Assembly: GCA_030066985.1 (NCBI GenBank)
Contig: JASJAN010000020.1
Location: 1 to 64,000 of the forward strand
Reading direction: 5' to 3'
Length of the DNA stretch: 64,000 bases
Source of the DNA: Desulfobacterales bacterium
Lineage (GTDB): Bacteria > Desulfobacterota > Desulfobacteria > Desulfobacterales > JAHEIW01
Under the pieces are notes generated by a model that did no database searches, was not told the DNA's origin, and was given only the letters and a program-made list of their open reading frames with translations. Below, piece by piece: positions 8,582-17,207 of this stretch (positions are counted from its first letter, which is position 1; the number at the start of each line of letters is the position of its first letter). The position numbers and the translations under genes were made by a program.

Positions 8582-9205
8582 ATGTACGCGGTAGTGACTT
8601 CAGGCGGCAAACAATATAAAGTTAAAGAAGGCGAAACGCTGCGGGTTGAGAAGATTTCAGGTAAGGTCGGAAGCCCGGTGACATTTGACCAGGTTTTGAT
8701 GATTTCCGACGGAACCGATGTCAATATCGGCCAACCCGTTCTGGCTGATGCGACGGTGGAAGGTCAAATTGTCGAACAAGGCAAAGCAAAAAAAATTATT
8801 GTTTTTAAATATAAGCGCCGCAAACGCTATCGCCGCAAGCAAGGGCATCGGCAGCAATACACGGATATTAAAATAGTCAGCATCAAAGCCAAAGGGGTAA
8901 AGGCCGGCAAGAAGGCTGCACCTGAAGGCGACGCCAAGAAACCTGCGGCCGAAAAAGTAAAACCCGTGGAGAAGAAAGCGACGCCTGAAGCAAAGGTTGC
9001 TGAGGCGCCGGAAGCTGCGGCCAAGCCAAAAGAGACCAAAAAGCCCGCGGCCAAGGCAGCCCCCAAGAAAGCGGCTGCCAAAAAGGCTGCGCCCAAGAAG
9101 GCAGCTCCAAAGAAAGCGGCTGCCAAAAAGGCAGCCCCCAAGAAAGCAGCCGCTAAAAAAGCGGCTCCCAAGAAAGCGGCGACGAAACCCAAAGACAAAA
9201 GCTAA
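8582..9205 (+). CDS. rplU: Ribosomal protein L21 with long lysine/alanine tail
   Basis: The first ~103 residues are a normal bacterial L21 (MYAVVTSGGKQYKVKEGE start, KRRKRYRRKQGHRQQYTDIKI end), an early-assembly protein of the 50S subunit that binds 23S rRNA. A further ~104 residues follow, rich in Lys, Ala and Pro. The last part is tandem KKAAPKKAA/KKAAAKKAA repeats resembling the tails of histone-H1-like bacterial proteins. Total length is 207 residues, about twice the usual L21. The start at 8582 is fixed by SD AAGGAGG and by homology. rpmA follows 45 bases later, the standard order. The tail should be disordered and strongly basic; its role is unknown. Confidence 0.95.
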   Translation: MYAVVTSGGKQYKVKEGETLRVEKISGKVGSPVTFDQVLMISDGTDVNIGQPVLADATVEGQIVEQGKAKKIIVFKYKRRKRYRRKQGHRQQYTDIKIVSIKAKGVKAGKKAAPEGDAKKPAAEKVKPVEKKATPEAKVAEAPEAAAKPKETKKPAAKAAPKKAAAKKAAPKKAAPKKAAAKKAAPKKAAAKKAAPKKAATKPKDKS

Positions 9206-9250
9206 CGAAGCATCCAAAAATATTGACACATATCGTAAGGAGCAGCAGCC

Positions 9251-9505
9251 ATGGCTCATAAAAAAGCAGCAGGAAGTTCCAAAAACGGGCGCGACAGCAA
9301 CGCCCAACGGCGTGGTGTTAAACGCTACGGCGGCCAAAAGGTTAAAGCCGGTAATATCCTTGTACGCCAATTGGGAACCCGGATTCATCCGGGGGATAAC
9401 GTCGGCATCGGCAAGGATTATACCCTCTTTGCCAAGATCGACGGCATTGTTGCCTACGAAAGAGTCGGTCGCTCACGCAAAAAAGTCAGCGTATATGCCG
9501 AGTGA
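9251..9505 (+). CDS. rpmA: Ribosomal protein L27
   Basis: 84-residue large-subunit protein whose N-terminal tail reaches the peptidyl transferase centre. It begins [16 protein letters not shown], the classic L27 N-terminus, and contains [18 protein letters not shown] and [12 protein letters not shown]. It is the usual length. SD AAGGAG precedes the start. Its stop codon overlaps the GTG start of obgE by four bases. Confidence 0.97.
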   Translation: MAHKKAAGSSKNGRDSNAQRRGVKRYGGQKVKAGNILVRQLGTRIHPGDNVGIGKDYTLFAKIDGIVAYERVGRSRKKVSVYAE

Positions 9506-10506
9506 AATTTATTGATGAAGCACGAATCACCTTGCAGTCCGGTGATGGCGGGCGGGGATGCGTCAGTCTGCGACGTGAAAAACATGTTCCCCGCGGCGGC
9601 CCGGACGGCGGTGATGGCGGAAAAGGCGGAGATGTAATCTTAAAGAGTTCATTGCGCCGCCGCACCCTCTATCCCTTTCAATTCAAACGCGAGTTTAAAG
9701 CCAAAAATGGCGCTCATGGTCAGGGCAAGCAAAAGACCGGGAAAAACGGCCCGGACCTGATCATCGAAATTCCACCCGGCACCCTTGTCAAAGACGCCGC
9801 TACCGGCGAAGTTCTTAAGGATTTTATTTCTGCCGGTGAATCTTATACGGTCGTAAAAGGCGGCCGGGGCGGCCAGGGCAATGCGCGCTTTAAAACATCC
9901 ACCCATCGAACACCCCGTTTTGCTCAACCCGGTGAAGCCGGACAAATCCGCCATCTGAAACTGGAGCTCAAACTCTTGGCTGACGTTGGCATCATCGGCC
10001 TGCCCAACGCCGGCAAATCAACTTTGATCAGCGTGATTTCATCCGCTTCCCCTAAGATTGCCAATTACCCGTTTACTACGCTAACTCCCACACTGGGTGT
10101 TGTCGAAACCGAATGGGGCGACCCGTTTGTGGTTGCCGATATTCCCGGTTTGATTGAAGGCGCCCATCAGGGGGCCGGTCTGGGTACTCAATTTCTGCGG
10201 CATATTGAGCGCACCCGCATCTTAATTCATCTGATCGATGCCGCAGCCATTGATCCGCGACATCCGCGCAATCACCTTAAAACGGTGAATAGGGAATTGG
10301 CTTCCTTTAATCCGCAATTGACCGAAAAGCCGCAAATTGTGGCCCTCAACAAAATGGATTTGCCGGGTGCCCCTGAGGCGGCAGAAGCTTTTGTTGCCGC
10401 ACTGGATCCGGAACCGGTCTTTTTGATTTCGGCTAAAGAAAACCAGGGCGTCAAGCGCCTGATGTCACAAACCATTGAGCTACTGGATAAATCGGACGAA
10501 AGGTGA
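9502..10506 (+). CDS. obgE: Obg GTPase (ribosome assembly)
   Basis: 334-residue GTPase involved in late 50S assembly and stress control. The N-terminal glycine-rich Obg fold (~1-158) includes [14 protein letters not shown] and [12 protein letters not shown]. The G domain has G1 [10 protein letters not shown]3 [10 protein letters not shown]4 NKMD and G5 SAKE. The C-terminal OCT domain seen in some Obg proteins is absent, as is common in deltaproteobacteria. It starts at GTG 9502, overlapping the L27 stop, so it is translationally coupled to rpmA. Confidence 0.95.
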   Translation: MKFIDEARITLQSGDGGRGCVSLRREKHVPRGGPDGGDGGKGGDVILKSSLRRRTLYPFQFKREFKAKNGAHGQGKQKTGKNGPDLIIEIPPGTLVKDAATGEVLKDFISAGESYTVVKGGRGGQGNARFKTSTHRTPRFAQPGEAGQIRHLKLELKLLADVGIIGLPNAGKSTLISVISSASPKIANYPFTTLTPTLGVVETEWGDPFVVADIPGLIEGAHQGAGLGTQFLRHIERTRILIHLIDAAAIDPRHPRNHLKTVNRELASFNPQLTEKPQIVALNKMDLPGAPEAAEAFVAALDPEPVFLISAKENQGVKRLMSQTIELLDKSDER

Positions 10507-10593
10507 TGGGACAAGAGCGGTCTGAGCCAGGCATATAACAACTGTATAAGCAATTGTTTGATTCGGACTCAATGGATATGGTATTGAAAAACT

Positions 10594-11259
10594 ATGCGCA
10601 TTGGATTATTCGGCGGCACGTTTAACCCCATTCATCGGGGGCACCTGCGGGCTGCATCAGAGGTTAAAAACATTTATAGCCTGGATCATATCTTTTTGAT
10701 TCCAGCCGCATTGCCGCCGCATAAAACACCCGTAGCGGTGGCCAGTGCCGATGACCGTCTTGCGATGATCCGCCTGGCAATCGGCGACAATGGCGGTATA
10801 ACCGTTTCGGATGTCGAATTGCAGCGCAGCGGGCCATCCTACACAATTGATACGGTTTACCATTTTAAAGGCACCCAGTCTGATGATGCCAGCATATTTC
10901 TGGTTATGGGACTGGATGCTTTCCTTGAAATTGATACCTGGAAATCTTACCGGGAATTACTCGAGCAGATTCCCATGATCATCATGGGGCGTCCCCAACA
11001 TCCGAATCAAAATATACAGCAGGGCTGGAAAATCCTGCAGGAATACCTTACCTTTAAAATAGCGGCGGAATACCGGTTTTCAAAAACTCAAAAGGCCTTC
11101 ATTTCAGAAGGCAGGCAGACTGTTTACGTCTGTGATGTCCAGGCGCTGGATATTTCATCGACACAAATCCGGCAAGCTGTTAAACAAAATCAAAGCATCG
11201 ACAATTGGGTTCCCGCCCCGGTAGCAGAATATATACATCAAAAAGGACTCTATACATGA
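10594..11259 (+). CDS. nadD: Nicotinate-nucleotide adenylyltransferase
   Basis: 221-residue cytoplasmic enzyme that adenylates nicotinate mononucleotide with ATP to deamido-NAD, a step of NAD synthesis. Nucleotidyltransferase motifs are clear: GGTFNPIHRGHL near the start and the C-terminal ISSTQIR. The substrate-recognition region contains FLVMGLDAFLEIDTWKSY. The length is normal. It lies in the widespread obgE-nadD-rsfS order, and its stop codon overlaps the start of rsfS (ATGA). Confidence 0.93.
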   Translation: MRIGLFGGTFNPIHRGHLRAASEVKNIYSLDHIFLIPAALPPHKTPVAVASADDRLAMIRLAIGDNGGITVSDVELQRSGPSYTIDTVYHFKGTQSDDASIFLVMGLDAFLEIDTWKSYRELLEQIPMIIMGRPQHPNQNIQQGWKILQEYLTFKIAAEYRFSKTQKAFISEGRQTVYVCDVQALDISSTQIRQAVKQNQSIDNWVPAPVAEYIHQKGLYT

Positions 11260-11633
11260 GCAGAGACGCGGCTGTTGCGCTTGATGTGTTCATAGAAGCA
11301 GTAACGAAAAAGAAAGCATTGAATTTAGTGGTTTTGGATGTCCAGAACCTGACCTCCATCGCCGATGTTTTTATCATCTGCAGCGGACAATCCAACCGCC
11401 AGGTAAACGCAATTGCAGACGCGGCGATTGACCATTTAAAAAAGCATAAAATCAAACCCCTCAGCGTTGAAGGCACCGGCGAGGGCCACTGGGTGCTAAT
11501 GGACTACGGAGATGTGGTCATTCATATATTCTACGAGCCGGTGCGTGAGTTCTTCGACCTCGAGGGCCTGTGGGTGGATGCCAAACGAGTTGAAACCCCG
11601 ATTCTGAAAAAGCTGCAAAACTCAAACAAATAA
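11256..11633 (+). CDS. rsfS: Ribosome silencing factor RsfS (Iojap family)
   Basis: 125-residue factor that binds L14 on the 50S subunit and blocks subunit joining in starvation. Family marks are VVLDVQNLTSIADVFIICSG and EGTGEGHWVLMDYGDVVIHIF. The start at 11256 (MSRDAAV) overlaps the nadD stop; the longer frame starting at 11205 would run deep into nadD and is not favoured. Confidence 0.92.
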   Translation: MSRDAAVALDVFIEAVTKKKALNLVVLDVQNLTSIADVFIICSGQSNRQVNAIADAAIDHLKKHKIKPLSVEGTGEGHWVLMDYGDVVIHIFYEPVREFFDLEGLWVDAKRVETPILKKLQNSNK

Positions 11634-11726
11634 GAAAATGCACTTATATCGGGGAGCCCGTGGTGAACGCATTAATTTAAACTTAATTCTCTGTGTTCTC
11701 TGTGAGCTCTGTGGTGAAATGTTGAG

Positions 11727-12275
11727 ATGATAAAACCGCTAAAACCCTACTCCATGATAACCGATTTTGTGACCGGTAAGGAAATTCCCAATGTCGGGGC
11801 TGAGGAAAACAGGCAGAAGGTGGAAAAATTCTTGGTCAATGAAAAAGGGTATGCCAAAGCAGATATCGAAGTCGATGTTGACCTTGAAATCAGCGTTGCA
11901 GGTGAAACCTACCGCTCGCAAATAGACCTTGTGGTCAGCCTCGATGGCGGCGCCAGCCGATTTATGGCCATAAAATGTGCCGCGGCTTCTTTAGGCTCAC
12001 GGGAAAGAGAAATTTTAGCGGCTGCCCGGCTTGTGGGGGATGCTCAAATTCCGCTGAGTGTCGTATCTGACGGGAAAACCGCAATTGTGCTGGATACGGT
12101 TTCCGGCCGTAAGCTGGCAGAGGGGCTGGAAGCCATTCCTTCAAAAGAACAGGCTCACGAGCAGCTTAACAAGCTGAACCTGCAGCCCTTTCCTGAAGCA
12201 AAACGGGAGCGCGAAGGCTTAATTTTTCGAACCTATGACAGCATGAACGTTAATGTGAGCCGAAATTTGACGTAG
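11727..12275 (+). CDS. HSDR_N-like nuclease-fold protein of unknown role
   Basis: 182-residue protein resembling the N-terminal domain of type I restriction endonuclease R subunits (HSDR_N_2). These stand-alone proteins carry a PD-(D/E)xK-like fold but no helicase. Visible features are a conserved opening (MITDFVTGKEIPNVGAEENR), a core SQIDLVVSLDGGASRFMAIKCAAASLGSRE split by the usual active-site strand, and RLVGDAQIPLSVVSDGKTAI. The usual active-site pair of this fold appears as D...(M)AIKC, with Lys kept. No methylase or specificity gene lies nearby, so a restriction role is not supported. Confidence 0.6.
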   Translation: MIKPLKPYSMITDFVTGKEIPNVGAEENRQKVEKFLVNEKGYAKADIEVDVDLEISVAGETYRSQIDLVVSLDGGASRFMAIKCAAASLGSREREILAAARLVGDAQIPLSVVSDGKTAIVLDTVSGRKLAEGLEAIPSKEQAHEQLNKLNLQPFPEAKREREGLIFRTYDSMNVNVSRNLT

Positions 12276-12311
12276 GGCGCAAGGCGAACGGTTTCAAAAA
12301 TAGGTTGGAAA

Positions 12312-12692
12312 TTAAACTCGGGCGCCATTGATCACAATGGGCTCTGATTCAAATTGCTGATAGGCTTGAAATAAACGAGTTGCAAAGGCGATGTTTTCAT
12401 CGGATTCGCCCTGAAAATTGATTCCGCTTTTGTAATTTCCGTCTTTGTTCTTGACGGAAAAAACCACCCTTCCGATGATCCGGGTCATGTTATCTTCCAG
12501 GTCAACAAATACCAGATAGATATTCTTTTGCTGAATCATCTGGGCAGTTTCCAGCAGAATGCCGTTTTGGCTGATGTCCAGGGCAATTCCCATATTTTGC
12601 TCGCACAGAACACCATCTTTGTCCAAACAATCGTAGGCAACCGGATTACAGACTTTTATCCTGGGGAATTTTCTGCGGTCTAATTTCTTCAT
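12312..12692 (-). CDS. PilZ-domain protein (c-di-GMP binding candidate)
   Basis: 126-residue cytoplasmic protein with a single PilZ domain. The N-terminal DRRKFPRIKV gives the RxxxR motif and ALDISQNGILLET gives the D/NxSxxG motif, so both c-di-GMP contact motifs are present. It is a stand-alone PilZ with no output domain, so it would act by protein contact. Its gene converges on the HSDR_N-like gene and is separate from the riboswitch-linked PilZ gene 1.3 kb away. Confidence 0.8.
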   Translation of the reverse strand: MKKLDRRKFPRIKVCNPVAYDCLDKDGVLCEQNMGIALDISQNGILLETAQMIQQKNIYLVFVDLEDNMTRIIGRVVFSVKNKDGNYKSGINFQGESDENIAFATRLFQAYQQFESEPIVINGARV

Positions 12693-12828
12693 GCTATAAA
12701 TATCGGTAATTTAACAAGAACCTTAAACTTTTTTTCTCAATTTCTTACTTTTTTTAGAACCTACCCTTGGCTCAGGGCAATAAGATATTACTGGAAAGAT
12801 ATATTAAAATGATATGAAAAAATAAATG

Positions 12829-12971
12829 AAATTGGCTTTAAAATATCAGATTTTGATTGATAACAAGGCGCGAAAGGGGTCAAAAGCGGAGCGTACACGA
12901 TAGTACGCGAGCATTTTTAGCCCTTTTGCAACACAGTTATCGAGCAAAAGATGAGGTTTTAAAGCCAATTT
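12829..12971 (+). repeat. Nested-palindrome element, class 1 (copy A)
   Basis: Perfect 15-bp outer arms AAATTGGCTTTAAAA (12829-12843) and TTTTAAAGCCAATTT (12957-12971) enclose CAAGGCG (12864-12870). An imperfect inner stem (AAAGGGGTCAAAA ... TTTTTAGCCCTTT) carries the core ACACGATAGTACGCGAGCAT. The right arm overlaps the stop codon of the zinc-ribbon gene at 12970. Confidence 0.7.
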
Positions 12972-13647
12972 AGAGGCCGGCGACATCCTTGCTACAATGC
13001 TTGCAGACTTTGGCCCTTTTCTTGATAATCTCGGCGCAAAAGGGGCATTCGCGGGTATAGAATTTTTTGTGAATACTTGAAATAGCGTTTTCGACTGTTT
13101 CCTGCAGAATTTGATTGCCGAAATTGACATTCTGGATAGGCTCGATGGCTTCCAGTTCACCGATGTCTCCGATCATCTCTGCGGCCTTAACCCTGACGCG
13201 AACCGGCTCGGTGACATCGAGCAGGATTTTGAGAATCTGGGGCCCGTCTTTGCTCACATAGCAATCCGCCAGGATTGAAAATCCTTTTTTGGTCGCTTCT
13301 TTAAGGGCTTCCTGCTCAGCTATTACCTGGTCATCGATGACCTGGCCGCGGCCTCCCATGCTGCTGAAAACCGGCATGATTTCAAATGTTTCGGTCCCTG
13401 GGTAGTTCATGCAGCGATAGGAAGCGTTCTGAGCATAGTTTTCCTTCATGTGATCCCAGCCGGACTCGTAACAAGAACAGCTGTCATTAAAGCAGATATA
13501 CAGATAAGGCGTTCCCCAGCCGAGGCCATCGCCTACAGACACCGGAGGGACCTCCCATAGGTTCATCTCTTCACTGCAATGCGGACATAAGGGCTTTTCG
13601 CGAGACATTATCCGTTCCAGAACCTGTTCTTTGGTTTCAAACGCCAT
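12970..13647 (-). CDS. Double zinc-ribbon, HEAT-like protein of unknown function
   Basis: 225-residue soluble protein, not recognised as a named family. The N-terminus carries a zinc ribbon (CPHCSEEM ... CFNDSCSCYESG). The centre (~110-195) is helical with HEAT-like repeats (VRVRVKAAEMIGDIGELEAI). The C-terminus has a second ribbon, CPFCAEIIKKRAKVCKHC. Such layouts suit protein-protein or nucleic-acid contacts. SD GGAG precedes the ATG. It stands alone between a repeat element and the riboswitch promoter. Confidence 0.6.
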   Translation of the reverse strand: MAFETKEQVLERIMSREKPLCPHCSEEMNLWEVPPVSVGDGLGWGTPYLYICFNDSCSCYESGWDHMKENYAQNASYRCMNYPGTETFEIMPVFSSMGGRGQVIDDQVIAEQEALKEATKKGFSILADCYVSKDGPQILKILLDVTEPVRVRVKAAEMIGDIGELEAIEPIQNVNFGNQILQETVENAISSIHKKFYTRECPFCAEIIKKRAKVCKHCSKDVAGL

Positions 13648-13858
13648 CGTGCATACTCCATTTCTGAGCGTTCTTTGAACGCAACTGTTAATCTTATTAA
13701 AATTAGGTGACGTTAAGTTAAGTTGCTTATTTAAAATGTCAACTGATCCTGTTGGGCTATGATCACAGGTGCGCCAAGGATTAAATAATAGTGAAATGCT
13801 GGTTATACCAATAGTTGGTTGCCGTCGACTAGCTGATATAAAAACCCCATTTTATGTA

Positions 13859-13887
13859 TTGACATTGTAATGCATATGATATATAAT
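13859..13887 (+). promoter_or_regulatory. Consensus sigma-70 promoter of the riboswitch transcript
   Basis: TTGACA (13859-13864), a 17-base spacer and TATAAT (13882-13887) are a perfect match to the housekeeping consensus. Transcription should begin just before the aptamer, near 13894. Confidence 0.85.
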
Positions 13888-13910
13888 TGGTCTAAATTTA
13901 ATCCTTCTTT

Positions 13911-13990
13911 CCTGAAAAAGCCAAACCCTTCGCAAGATGGGGACGGAAAGCCACGGGTCCGTCGGAGGCGGATAGCCGGGTTGCCAGATT
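13911..13990 (+). ncRNA. Cyclic di-GMP-I (GEMM) riboswitch aptamer
   Basis: The conserved GEMM-I blocks are present in order: GCCAAACCC, a GNRA-like capped helix (TTCGCAAGA), GGGACGGAAAGCCACGGGTCC, and GATAGCCGGGTTGCC. These form the three-way junction that binds c-di-GMP. By hand alignment to the Vc2 aptamer the ligand-contacting G20 seems kept, which favours c-di-GMP over cGAMP; this is a low-confidence call. The downstream gene encodes a PilZ protein. Confidence 0.88.
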
Positions 13991-14010
13991 TTCGGTGGTC
14001 CGGCTATTTT
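13973..14010 (+). terminator. Intrinsic terminator forming the riboswitch expression platform
   Basis: TAGCCGG (13973-13979) can pair with CCGGCTA (14000-14006), followed by TTTTTG. The left arm is also part of the aptamer closing region, so aptamer folding and terminator folding exclude each other. That predicts read-through when c-di-GMP is bound, an ON switch (inference). Confidence 0.7.
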
Positions 14011-14030
14011 TGTTGGGAGGTAACCAGTCA

Positions 14031-14558
14031 ATGAAAAAAGATAAAATCTATTCTCTGCGAATGAACAGCAAAGTCCGCGAGGCGCTTCAACGGGCATCGA
14101 ACAAAGAGCAGCGCTCTGTGGCCTCATTAATGGACAAAATCATCATGGATTATTTGACCCGGGAAGGATTTCTCAGTGACGCGGATTACGGGGTCGAGCG
14201 ACGTCAGTTTAATCGCAAAAAAATTACGGTACCCACAGAGACAACCTTCACGGAAGGCCAAACCCAAAAAGCAGTGCCCGGGGTTGTGCTGGATCTGTCT
14301 CTGGGCGGTGCTTTAATCACCTACCCGAAGAGTTCCGATGTTCGGTTTTCATCGGTTGGTAAATTGCCTGAATTCGGCCTTGAGCTGCAGGTACCCGGCC
14401 GGACGGATTTGTTGCACTTCGATTGCAATGCCAAGCACATGCGCGATACCGGGGAAGAGATTCATGTGGGCGCCAGCTTCAGCAATCCAGAAGACAAAGA
14501 ATTACAGAAATTAAATGAATATCTTTCTGACAAGCAATCGGAAAAAAAAGATAGCTAG
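14031..14558 (+). CDS. Ribbon-helix-helix/PilZ protein under riboswitch control
   Basis: 175-residue protein. Residues ~3-45 look like a ribbon-helix-helix DNA-binding segment (KIYSLRMNSKVREALQRASN then RSVASLMDKIIMDYL). Residues ~60-165 are a PilZ domain with RRQFNRKK and VVLDLSLGGALI. It could be a DNA-binding PilZ regulator whose expression and activity both depend on c-di-GMP. The start at 14031 follows SD GGGAGG; the longer frame from 13995 would begin inside the terminator stem. No operon partner follows. Confidence 0.82.
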   Translation: MKKDKIYSLRMNSKVREALQRASNKEQRSVASLMDKIIMDYLTREGFLSDADYGVERRQFNRKKITVPTETTFTEGQTQKAVPGVVLDLSLGGALITYPKSSDVRFSSVGKLPEFGLELQVPGRTDLLHFDCNAKHMRDTGEEIHVGASFSNPEDKELQKLNEYLSDKQSEKKDS

Positions 14559-14824
14559 CCGTCACGACCGGTCCTGATTTTGTCACGGAGCATTTGATTT
14601 AACCCAATCGTAATGTGCCATTTTGTCAAGCCTATATCGATTGATGTGCGCATTTGACCTGCCTTAATGTCACCCTGTAACGGGTTCCATACCAGACATC
14701 TCAATGGTATTGAAAATAATGGTGTAGTTTATTATGGTGTCTGCCAACCTGCCCTATGAACATCAAATGTTTTTTCGCCATAATGTTGTTTTAATGATTT
14801 GAGATCATCAATAGGGGTGTCATC

Positions 14825-15268
14825 ATGAGCGATTCTGTGATTGCCTATCATGAACAACCGCCACCGGCCGACGATTACGATCAACTGTTTGAAACCACCG
14901 GCTGGAACAAATCCTATAAAGCCAGCCCGCAGCAGCTGCACCGCGCCATCTCCGACAGCTGGTATGTGCTCTCTGCCTATGAGAACAATCAGCTGGTTGG
15001 CTTCGGGCGCATTATATCCGATGGGGTTTTATATGCCCTGATCTGTGATCTGATTGTCAACCCCGCCTGCCAGGGGCAGGGCATCGGCAGCACCCTGTTG
15101 AATAAGTTAATCGAATACTGCCGTGCGCAGGATATCCGGGTCATCTGGCTGTTTGCCGCCAAAGGCAAAAGTGCTTTTTACAAAAAGTTTGGTTTTTTGG
15201 AACGGCCGGTTGATGCACCGGGCATGCAAATGACGTCAAGCGCTCCCACAGGCGGGTCTGCGATTTAA
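14825..15268 (+). CDS. GNAT-family N-acetyltransferase
   Basis: 147-residue cytoplasmic acetyltransferase. Motif A (DLIVNPACQGQGIGSTLLNKL) carries the acetyl-CoA pyrophosphate loop Q/RxxGxG/A, and AFYKKFGFLERP is the usual C-terminal GNAT signature. The substrate is not predictable; small GNATs of this type acetylate amines of metabolites or proteins. It is a single gene. Confidence 0.85.
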   Translation: MSDSVIAYHEQPPPADDYDQLFETTGWNKSYKASPQQLHRAISDSWYVLSAYENNQLVGFGRIISDGVLYALICDLIVNPACQGQGIGSTLLNKLIEYCRAQDIRVIWLFAAKGKSAFYKKFGFLERPVDAPGMQMTSSAPTGGSAI

Positions 15269-15347
15269 CAGACCCGCTAGCATTGAATTAAATGCCGCAA
15301 CAGCAGATGGGCTGCCGCTGCGGCAGTTTAATTTGAACACGAGGCTG

Positions 15348-17207
15348 TTATTCCTGTGTTGCCCAGACAACCGCTGCATCAAACAGCGCCCAACCGCTAT
15401 CGGTAAACCATTTGGCTGAATTTTTATGCGGAAACATGCCCACGCGTCGAGCCGGGGCAGGCATTCCGTCCACCAATTGGGCATTCTTATCATAGGTGAA
15501 GATGGTTGCCTTGTCTGAAAAACGGTTCAGGAAAGCGATGATGGTTGCCGATTTAGCCGGGATACCCCAACCGACGCTTCTGCTGCGAGAAGTCACCCGT
15601 ACCTGGCCCTGGTGATCTGCCGCAATGGGTTCATCCACGGTGTTAAGATAAATCGTGTCCTGGCGCCGCCAATTCCCGTAATCTTTCTTTGGCTGTGCTG
15701 CGGTCATTTTCAGATCATCATATAAATAGGACTCAAAACAAATCACCGGTATATCGATGGACGTAAACCGTTCACCCACCAACTGCGACCATACCGATTC
15801 AGAAATGACTATCAATTTCAGGTCTGCCATTTCGGCCTGTTCAAGTTGATTGTCATCGATAACCTCAACCAGGTGGCCTGAACGTTCCAGGCGCATTTTG
15901 ATTTGACGGTCGCTATAGTTTGGCAGTGTACGCCCCACCACCAGAAGTGTCTTATCCATGGAGGCCGTATCATTTGTGGCTTGCATCATCGCTTCGATGG
16001 CCATATCCAAGAAAACATACTTTTTAGCAGCCTCACCGCATTGAGCGACGATGGCAATGACATTATGATCTTCTTGCAAAGCATGGCGAATGTTGAACAC
16101 GCGCGGCTTACCGCCCTCACCGAGTGTGGGGCCCTCCACCAGAATGGGATGGCCGTTAATATACAAACTCAATTTTCCCGGGTTGGCCACATATGCTAAC
16201 GCTTTGGTAATCTGTTGTGGGTTACAGGGGAGATTAAAGGTTTTATGAAAGTAGGCCATCGACGGAATACTGCTGCTTTGCGGATCAACCCCCGGTGGGC
16301 AGAACCACATCTTTTCGGCTTCGGTGTCCGGGCGCATTTCTGAGGGATGCTTTAGATGCGCAAATCCGGTCGCCGCCTGCTTCCAGTGGGAAGGGGCTTC
16401 AGGGGTTGCCGGCCATATCTTGACGTTGTTACATCCCTCACCTGCACAGGCTTTCCAGCTCTGATCACTGACAATGGTGAACGTAACCGGCACCGGCGGA
16501 ACCGGCATCAAACACCAATCCACCGCCGCCTCGAACAATGCCCAGCCTTCGGGTGTCAGATAGGCTGCGGTATTGCGGTGCAAAAAAAAGCCGACCCGCT
16601 TGTCGGGCGCAACCATACCGGGCATCTGCGCTCCTTTATCATATGCAAAAATGGGACAGCGGTTGGTATCATCGATCAAGGTCGCAATTTTAATAGCCCC
16701 TTTGCCTGCCAAACCCCAGGCCAAAGCCCGGCGCCGATAGGTTATGGAGACGCTACCCGTCATTTCGGCGGTCATTTGGTGCGGAAATTCGGTTAAGGTA
16801 ATCGCGGAACGACGCCGGGCATTACCGAAATCAGTGCCATATGTTGATCCGGCCATACCCATGTAATGAAATAGCCAGGGCTCGGATACAATAATGGGAA
16901 CAGGGAGGTTTCGAAAGGTGGTATTGATTCTTTTGGAGTAAACTGATTCAGAAATAACCACCAGGTCTTTTTCAAGGGCATCGCTGATGCTGGCATCACG
17001 GTCTGAGACGACACTAACTGAGAAACCTCGGCTTTCAAGATTTTCCAATATGGCAGCGTCGCCAGCATAAGGTCTTGTGCCGGTAATCAAAAGGATTTCG
17101 GCACAAAAGACTGTAGCGGCGCTTGCCAAAAAAAATAATGTAACTACTGCAAATAAAAAGATCTTTAGTGGAATAAATTTGGATTTCAATAAATTGCTGT
17201 GCAACAT
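15348..17207 (-). CDS. Exported protein with two ThuA/DJ-1-like repeats around a jelly-roll region
   Basis: 619 residues with an N-terminal signal sequence (hydrophobic ~14-35, cleavage near VFCAE). Residues ~37-230 and ~428-619 are clear internal duplicates. Both start with LLITG/LLVVG, have VVISESV(Y/W)S, a D(F/Y)GN(A/W)RR motif, and end with RVG(F/M)F.H.N(T/S)A...GWALF(E/D)AAV.W. The fold suggests a glutamine-amidotransferase-like (ThuA/DJ-1) domain. The middle (~240-420) resembles a carbohydrate-binding jelly roll (LSLYINGHPI, HNVIAIVAQ). The chosen start has SD AGGAGG at 9 bases; the longer frame to 17282 lacks support. A role in periplasmic polysaccharide chemistry is only a guess. Confidence 0.65.
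   Translation of the reverse strand: MLHSNLLKSKFIPLKIFLFAVVTLFFLASAATVFCAEILLITGTRPYAGDAAILENLESRGFSVSVVSDRDASISDALEKDLVVISESVYSKRINTTFRNLPVPIIVSEPWLFHYMGMAGSTYGTDFGNARRRSAITLTEFPHQMTAEMTGSVSITYRRRALAWGLAGKGAIKIATLIDDTNRCPIFAYDKGAQMPGMVAPDKRVGFFLHRNTAAYLTPEGWALFEAAVDWCLMPVPPVPVTFTIVSDQSWKACAGEGCNNVKIWPATPEAPSHWKQAATGFAHLKHPSEMRPDTEAEKMWFCPPGVDPQSSSIPSMAYFHKTFNLPCNPQQITKALAYVANPGKLSLYINGHPILVEGPTLGEGGKPRVFNIRHALQEDHNVIAIVAQCGEAAKKYVFLDMAIEAMMQATNDTASMDKTLLVVGRTLPNYSDRQIKMRLERSGHLVEVIDDNQLEQAEMADLKLIVISESVWSQLVGERFTSIDIPVICFESYLYDDLKMTAAQPKKDYGNWRRQDTIYLNTVDEPIAADHQGQVRVTSRSRSVGWGIPAKSATIIAFLNRFSDKATIFTYDKNAQLVDGMPAPARRVGMFPHKNSAKWFTDSGWALFDAAVVWATQE

Noticed and set aside
8657-9388. Minus-strand frames opposite the rplU tail
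   Set aside because: Low-complexity shadows (Phe/Leu/Gly-rich) created by the KKAA repeat coding sequence.
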